From the NCBI GenBank assembly GCA_937973555.1, contig CALJKL010000046.1, forward strand, positions 1 to 64,000: a DNA stretch of 64,000 nucleotides. The letters are read 5' to 3'. The position numbers were made by a program, and so were the translations under genes. This document shows positions 59,198-64,000 of this stretch, piece after piece. The stretch is from an uncultured Flavobacteriales bacterium. Its GTDB lineage: Bacteria > Bacteroidota > Bacteroidia > Flavobacteriales > Weeksellaceae. The notes under the pieces are model-generated. The model searched no databases. It worked only from the letters and a program-made list of their open reading frames with translations, and was not told where the DNA came from. Each line of letters opens with the position of its first letter. Positions within the stretch are counted from its first letter, which is position 1.

Positions 59198-61429
59198 ATG
59201 GAAAGCCGAAAACTTCCCTTGATCTTAGTCGCGATTTCTTTAGGAATGAATGCACAACAGAAGAAAGACACTTTGATTACCAGAACAATAGAAGATATAA
59301 AACTTCATAAAACAGGCAACCCCAATAACGCCAGAATTTCTACCACCAAATCACAGTTAGATGTTATGGAAACTCCTCAGGCCCTTGCGGTAGTAACTCA
59401 TGAGGTGATAGAACAACAGCAGGCGCAGCAACTTTCTGACGTGGTGAAAAATGTAAATGGTGTTTACCTCTCCTCAGCAAGAGGGGCTTCTCAAGATAGT
59501 TTTGGAGCAAGGGGATACATTTTTGGGAATGAAAATATTTTCAAAAATGGAAGCAGGGTAAATTCCGGGATATTCCCGGAAGTAAGCGGATTAGAACGTG
59601 TAGAAGTACTGAAAGGAAGTGCTGCCATCCTTTACGGAAATGTAGCCCCTGGAGGAATTGTAAATATGGTGACCAAAAAACCTTTATTCAATTTCGGAGG
59701 AAATGCAGCGTTCAATTATGGAAGCTGGAACACTATAAAACCCACTTTGGACATCTACGGTGCACTTACCAAAAATATGGCTTTCAGAGTTAACGGAAGC
59801 TATGAAAACAAAGACAGCTTTAGGGATTTAGTAACCTCAGAAAAGCATTATTTTAATCCAAGTTTTCTTTATAACATTTCAGATAAAACCCAGTTGATTA
59901 TAGAAGCAGATTACCTGAAACAACATTTTACACCAGATTATGGACTCGGAAGCCTAGTAGATAATATTACGGGGATATCTAGTTACAATACGGGACTTTC
60001 AAGAAATACTTTTATTGGGGCAAAATGGCAATATCAGATTACTCAAATGGCAACCACATCTGTTACTTTAAATCATCAATTTAATGAAAATTGGAGTTTT
60101 AATACCTTGGCTTCTTATCAAAACTACACTAAAGATCTTTATTCTACAGAAAGGGTAAGATGGTTTTACAATAATAATAGCTCACTTCCTGAATATAGTT
60201 TCAAACAAGCGCTTACCAAATCTTATAATGAGATCAACTATGGAGCTATTCAAATGAATCTGAACGGAAAATTCAAAACTTTTAATTTTTCACATAAATT
60301 ATTGATAGGTGCCGATGCCGACAAAACCAAATCAGCCACTTATTATGATTACGCTTTCATTAATGGAAAAAATACAAGGCTAAATGCGGCAGAAACACCT
60401 TTTATTGCTGAACTGGCAAAACCCGAAACCTGGAATAGCATCACACAATACAGCACCAATCTTAATGACATCACCACTACTCCTACACAAAGGTTTGGTA
60501 TTTATATTCAAGATTTGATAGATTTTGGGAAAATAAAATTCTTGGCAGGAGTAAGATATTCATATAATGAAACCAAAGCGCCAGAACTAAGAATTATAGG
60601 CCCTGTATCCAATGTTACCGCACCCAATAATTCTTTGGTGGAAAGAAAATTTTCTCCAAGATTGGGTTTGATTTATGAATTCAATGACAGATTAATGGCT
60701 TTCGCCAGTTACGCCAATTCTTTCGCCCCAAACAACTCTGGAAGCAATACGGATATCTATGGAAATCCTTTGGAATCCTCCATTATAGATCAGTATGAAT
60801 TCGGTGTGAAAAGCAACATTATTAAAAACACCTTGTCTTGTAACCTTACAGCCTACCAAATAGACAACAGCAATCTGCTTTCAACAGCAGTTTATGACAA
60901 AGACGGAAATCTAAATAGCAATTCTAATCTTAAGTTTCTATCCGGACAAACCAGAAGCCGCGGTTTAGAATTGGACATTACCGGAAATCCCTCCCCTAAA
61001 CTATCTCTTACGGGTGGCGTCTCATACAACAATGCTATTTATGTAAAAACCCCTGACACCAAAGGAAGCTATGTAGAAGGCGAAAGAATCGTAAGAACGC
61101 CCGCCTTTACTGCTAACGCTTCAGTTTTTTATGCCTTAAAGGATTTTGTAAAAGGTTTGAAATTAGGTGTTACAGCTTTCTATACTGGCGACAGATTAGC
61201 CGGCTGGAATAACACCAAATATCCTGCCGCCAACCAGCAAGATAGGATTATAAAGCTGAAAGATTTTACTACGGTAGATTTTTCTGTAGGATATCAGTTT
61301 AAGAAATTCAACATTATGGGAAAAATCGGAAACTTTTTTGATACCGTAGACTACAATGTTCACGAAAACTATTCTGTAAATCCTATTACCCCAAGAAATT
61401 TTTATATAACCATCAACTATAAGTTATAG
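59198..61429 (+). CDS. TonB-dependent siderophore-type receptor
   Basis: A 743-residue outer-membrane receptor of the FhuA/FpvA siderophore group. It has a signal peptide (ends MNAQ), a plug domain (about 48-170, with DVMETPQALAVVTHEVIEQQ, ARGYIF, VEVLKGSAAILYGNVAPGG) and a 22-strand barrel ending NFYITINYKL with a terminal hydrophobic residue. There is no SusC-type carboxypeptidase-like N-domain and no signalling domain, so it is not a SusC nutrient receptor or a FecA-type signaller. The flanking iron-box-like sites and the PepSY-type gene downstream support iron-chelate uptake; the ligand is unknown. Confidence 0.93.
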   Translation: MESRKLPLILVAISLGMNAQQKKDTLITRTIEDIKLHKTGNPNNARISTTKSQLDVMETPQALAVVTHEVIEQQQAQQLSDVVKNVNGVYLSSARGASQDSFGARGYIFGNENIFKNGSRVNSGIFPEVSGLERVEVLKGSAAILYGNVAPGGIVNMVTKKPLFNFGGNAAFNYGSWNTIKPTLDIYGALTKNMAFRVNGSYENKDSFRDLVTSEKHYFNPSFLYNISDKTQLIIEADYLKQHFTPDYGLGSLVDNITGISSYNTGLSRNTFIGAKWQYQITQMATTSVTLNHQFNENWSFNTLASYQNYTKDLYSTERVRWFYNNNSSLPEYSFKQALTKSYNEINYGAIQMNLNGKFKTFNFSHKLLIGADADKTKSATYYDYAFINGKNTRLNAAETPFIAELAKPETWNSITQYSTNLNDITTTPTQRFGIYIQDLIDFGKIKFLAGVRYSYNETKAPELRIIGPVSNVTAPNNSLVERKFSPRLGLIYEFNDRLMAFASYANSFAPNNSGSNTDIYGNPLESSIIDQYEFGVKSNIIKNTLSCNLTAYQIDNSNLLSTAVYDKDGNLNSNSNLKFLSGQTRSRGLELDITGNPSPKLSLTGGVSYNNAIYVKTPDTKGSYVEGERIVRTPAFTANASVFYALKDFVKGLKLGVTAFYTGDRLAGWNNTKYPAANQQDRIIKLKDFTTVDFSVGYQFKKFNIMGKIGNFFDTVDYNVHENYSVNPITPRNFYITINYKL

Positions 61430-61507
61430 TTTCTATATTAATTTTATTTATTTGTAAAGTGGAAAGACATTTCCACTTTTTATTTTGAAAACCGAACCTA
61501 ATAAACA

Positions 61508-62014
61508 ATGAAGAACATGAGGACCACAATGAGACTTTTACACCGATATATCGGGTATTTTATGGCAGGAATAATGGCAGTATATGCCATCAGTGGAGTA
61601 TTATTAATTTACAGAGACACTGGATTTTTGAAAAAGGAAAAGAAATTTGACAAGAAAATTGAAACCAACATCCACAAAGAACAACTTGGCAAAGAGCTAA
61701 AAATAAAAGGCTTGGAAGTGAAAGAGCAAAAAGGTGACCTATTGATTTTTAAAGAAGGAACCTATAATGCTAAAACCGGCGAAGCCCATTACACCAAAAA
61801 AGAATTGCCATTTGTTTTGAAAAAAATGACTGATTTGCACAAATCTGATTCCAAAAACAAACTTAGTTTGCTGAATACATTATTCGGAATCTCTTTATTG
61901 TTTTTTGTGATTTCTTCCTTTTGGATGTTCAATCCAAAATCCAAAATTTTCAGAAATGGAATTATTATAAGCATTTTGGGAACCATTTTAGCATTGCTGC
62001 TTGTTTTAATATAA
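61508..62014 (+). CDS. PepSY-associated transmembrane protein
   Basis: A 168-residue inner-membrane protein: one helix after RLLHRYIGYF (about 15-37, with the helix end GVLLIYRD typical of PepSY-TM proteins), a periplasmic PepSY-like region (about 40-115), and two C-terminal helices (about 120-138, 148-167). It lies 78 bp after the TonB receptor. In Bacteroidota such small PepSY-TM proteins often follow siderophore receptors, and larger relatives include ferric-chelate reductases. It is shorter than the usual four-helix PepSY-TM proteins. An accessory role in iron release is inferred. Confidence 0.8.
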   Translation: MKNMRTTMRLLHRYIGYFMAGIMAVYAISGVLLIYRDTGFLKKEKKFDKKIETNIHKEQLGKELKIKGLEVKEQKGDLLIFKEGTYNAKTGEAHYTKKELPFVLKKMTDLHKSDSKNKLSLLNTLFGISLLFFVISSFWMFNPKSKIFRNGIIISILGTILALLLVLI

Positions 62015-62089
62015 AATTAACGTTTTTAATAACAATTTTTAACGTCAATAATTATTTTCAAGGTAAAAACAGTTTTAATTTTGCAATAT

Positions 62090-62216
62090 CTTAATAAGAG
62101 ATTAAGACAACATTAAAGTTTTTCTAATAATAGATTCCAAGCGAATTGTGTTGTAAAAATTTTAAACTTTTTTTCATTTGTGTTTTTAGGCGAGATTGAT
62201 CAGATTTCAATCTCGC
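62090..62216 (+). ncRNA. Candidate small RNA (promoter and terminator only)
   Basis: A transcript starting near 62090 (7 bp after TAATTTTG) would end at the hairpin 62190-62216, about 125 nt. There is no recognised RNA family and no ORF. The hairpin could simply end the PepSY mRNA, so the RNA gene is speculative. Confidence 0.3.
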
Positions 62217-62220
62217 TTTT
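62190..62220 (+). terminator. Intrinsic terminator after the PepSY-type gene
   Basis: GCGAGATTGA pairs with TCAATCTCGC (10 bp, 7-nt loop), followed by a T tract on the plus strand. Confidence 0.85.
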
Positions 62221-62238
62221 TAATTTTCAATAAAAAAA

Positions 62239-64000
62239 CTACTCAATCTGCGAAGCAATTTCTTCCCATTGCTGCATCGTTTCTGCCAACTCATTTTTCA
62301 GTTGATTGTATTTCTCTAACTCCTGTGTATTGGGATTAGATTTTGCAAAAATATCTTCCAAAGAAGCAATTTCCTTTTCGTAATCTGCAATTTTCTCTTC
62401 CGTTTTTTTTAGTTTATTCTGAAGGTTTTTCTGGTCTTTAGAAATGAACTGATTTTGAGGTTTCATAGGTTCTGCAACTACTATTTTTTCTTCAACTTTT
62501 ATTTCATTGATTTTAGACTTTTCTGCAGAAACTTCTCTTAAAGATTCTTTTTGACGGTATTCCAAATATTCATCTATATTTCCTAAGAATTCTTTCATGC
62601 TGCCATCTCTGAACTCGAAAATCTTATCACAAAGCCCTTGAAGGAATTCTCTGTCGTGAGAAATCACAATAACGGTCCCGTCAAAATTCTGCAGCGCCAA
62701 TTTTATAATTTCTTTAGATTGAATATCGAGGTGGTTGGTAGGCTCGTCCATAATCAAAGTATTGAACGGACGAAGCAACAATTTACAAAGCGCTAGTCTG
62801 TTTCTCTCTCCACCGGAAAGCACTTTAGTTTTTTTGGTGACATCTTCTCCAGAAAACAGGAAACTGCCCAGCAAATCTCTCACACGTGTTCTTGTATCTT
62901 CTGTCGCGGCATCTTCTGCTTCTTGTAAAACTGTTTTTTCAGGGTTTAAAACTTCTTCCTGATTTTGTGCAAAATAGCCAATATTTACATTATGCCCCAA
63001 AGTCCATCCACCGGAATAATCTTTAATTTCTCCGGCCAAAATTTTCGCCAAAGTGGTTTTTCCCTGTCCGTTTTGCCCCAAAAGCGCAATTCTGTCACCA
63101 CGCTGAACAAAGAAATCCACATTATCAAAAACTTGATGATTACCATATCTTTTGCCCAATTTTTCAGCCTCGAAAATCACTTTACCCGGCACCATACTTT
63201 GCACAAAACGAATATTGAATTTAGAAACATCATCATTATCCACTTCTATTCTTTCTATTTTATCGAGCTTTTTGATGAGGGACTGTGCAAACGAAGCCTT
63301 GGTAGCACTGGCACGGAAACGGTTGATATTGTCTTCCATCTGCTTAATTTCTGCATCCTGATTCTTCTTCGCCTGAAGCAGTTTTTCTTTGCGGTCTTTT
63401 CTCAGTTCCAAATATTTGGTATAATTGGCTTTATAATCGTCTACTTTTTTATTGTTGATATCAAAAGTTCTGTTACAAACTGAAGTCATAAACTGCTTAT
63501 CGTGACTTACCAAAACAATGGCTCCGTTATAATCCTTCAAAAAGTTTTCGAGCCAAATGATAGATTCCATATCTAAGTGATTGGTAGGCTCATCCAAAAG
63601 CAAAAGGTCATTGTGCTGAAGAAGAAGCTTAGCCAATTCTATTCTCATTCTCCATCCTCCAGAAAATTCGTCGGTAATTCTGTTGAAATCTGCTGCTTTA
63701 AAACCAAGTCCCAAAAGCACTTTTTCTACATCACCCTCTAGATTATAAGCATCATGGTGGTGAAGCATGTCATTAAGATCTGTCATTCTGTGAATAAGAT
63801 CATGATAGGCATCAGATTCGTAATCTGTTCGGGTTGCTAATTGATGATTTACTTCTTCCAGTTCGTTTTTCCAGGCATTAATCTGCTCGAAAGCCTGAAG
63901 CGTTTCGTCCCATACGGTTCTTCCTTTCACAAATTCCAAGTCCTGTTTCAGGAAACCTATGGTAATGTTGCCATCGGGAACTACATTTCCTTCATAGAAA
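62239..64000 (-). CDS. ABC-F family ATPase (Uup/EttA-like), partial: N-terminal part lies outside the window
   Basis: Soluble protein with two ABC domains and no membrane helices, as in ribosome-associated ABC-F factors. At least 587 codons are present; the frame is open to the right edge, so the N-terminus with the first Walker A is missing. Visible are SGGWRMRIELAKLLL with LLLLDEPTNHLD (first domain), the linker rich in Lys/Gln, Walker A GQNGQGKTT (second domain), LSGGERNRLALCKLLL and LIMDEPTNHLD, and a C-terminal coiled coil (about 80 residues) resembling Uup. Function in translation is family knowledge; specificity is unknown. Confidence 0.92.
   Translation of the reverse strand, partial: FYEGNVVPDGNITIGFLKQDLEFVKGRTVWDETLQAFEQINAWKNELEEVNHQLATRTDYESDAYHDLIHRMTDLNDMLHHHDAYNLEGDVEKVLLGLGFKAADFNRITDEFSGGWRMRIELAKLLLQHNDLLLLDEPTNHLDMESIIWLENFLKDYNGAIVLVSHDKQFMTSVCNRTFDINNKKVDDYKANYTKYLELRKDRKEKLLQAKKNQDAEIKQMEDNINRFRASATKASFAQSLIKKLDKIERIEVDNDDVSKFNIRFVQSMVPGKVIFEAEKLGKRYGNHQVFDNVDFFVQRGDRIALLGQNGQGKTTLAKILAGEIKDYSGGWTLGHNVNIGYFAQNQEEVLNPEKTVLQEAEDAATEDTRTRVRDLLGSFLFSGEDVTKKTKVLSGGERNRLALCKLLLRPFNTLIMDEPTNHLDIQSKEIIKLALQNFDGTVIVISHDREFLQGLCDKIFEFRDGSMKEFLGNIDEYLEYRQKESLREVSAEKSKINEIKVEEKIVVAEPMKPQNQFISKDQKNLQNKLKKTEEKIADYEKEIASLEDIFAKSNPNTQELEKYNQLKNELAETMQQWEEIASQIE

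Larger units (their letters stand above)
62015..62238 (+). other. Intergenic region with an orphan promoter-like element and a terminator
   Basis: No gene is visible. A -7-like TAATTTTG lies at 62076-62083 and a strong hairpin with a T tract at 62190-62220, so a transcript of about 125 nt could arise here on the plus strand. It lacks an open frame of reasonable size. Confidence 0.4.

Noticed and set aside
1..64000. CRISPR arrays, tRNA/rRNA genes, intact insertion sequences or prophage
   Set aside because: No spaced direct repeats, cloverleaf-like segments, transposase genes or phage structural genes were seen; intergenic gaps are mostly under 200 bp.

Overview
This is an AT-rich window from a chromosome of the phylum Bacteroidota. 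It is most likely from the class Flavobacteriia, in or near the Chryseobacterium/Weeksellaceae group. The evidence is: many promoters with the Bacteroidota -7 element TAnnTTTG, often with TTTG or TTG 18-20 nt upstream; few Shine-Dalgarno sequences; family-specific proteins (IPExxxVDY protein, DUF6048/DUF6452, DUF2480, DUF4295, DUF3276/PUR, THX); and gene orders such as rpmB-rpmG-DUF4295-ftsY and acpP-fabF-rnc-(IPExxxVDY)-pyk. The species call is inference. I found no rRNA, tRNA, CRISPR array, intact transposon or prophage.

Layout. 1-497: decayed gene remnants. 498-5538 (-): malQ, cysS, folE. 5708-9855 (+): acpP, fabF, rnc, IPExxxVDY protein, pyk. 9892-13381 (-): hutI, hutG and an aldehyde dehydrogenase (histidine degradation). 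13530-16097 (+): ruvB, a metallo-beta-lactamase-fold hydrolase, coaE. 16103-20242 (-): DUF6048, DUF6452, rlmD, and a thioredoxin-fold lipoprotein without active-site cysteines. 20390-27325 (-): lpxB, DUF1569 protein, comEC, then sdhC-sdhA-sdhB. 27415-36898: DUF2480, THX, aspS, a class 1A-like pyrD, an AspT-type transporter, yajC, DUF1573, nusB, an ABC exporter and a PUR protein. 36949-40261 (-): a lipoprotein and a four-gene cluster of membrane proteins around a small winged-helix regulator. 40436-43074 (+): two PLP transsulfuration enzymes. 43078-44525 (-): a crotonase, a PaaI thioesterase and a broken small membrane gene. 44730-50232: clpB, fmt, recQ. 50312-53729 (-): folK and two tandem OmpA/TSP3 porins. 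53753-58983: sppA, ftsY, DUF4295, rpmG, rpmB, lnt. 59198-62014 (+): an iron-type TonB receptor with a PepSY-type membrane partner. 62239-64000 (-): an ABC-F ATPase cut by the window edge.

Most of the window is housekeeping. No clearly new multi-gene defence or biosynthetic system stands out. The most interesting signals are regulatory or single-gene. (1) Two near-identical promoter regions carrying the palindrome ACTTTG-N5-CAAAGT control the winged-helix/membrane-protein cluster. (2) A perfect 20-bp palindrome lies about 42 bp upstream of the predicted sdhC start of transcription, and a related copy lies by lnt and the TonB receptor. (3) An identical 16-mer (TAATCATTCTAAATAA) occurs in the same two regulatory regions. 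(4) The thioredoxin-fold lipoprotein has WNPY where WCxxC is expected. (5) A fungal-type cystathionine gamma-synthase homologue sits next to a bacterial one. (6) A 78-residue membrane protein gene is broken by what looks like one missing T in a homopolymer.
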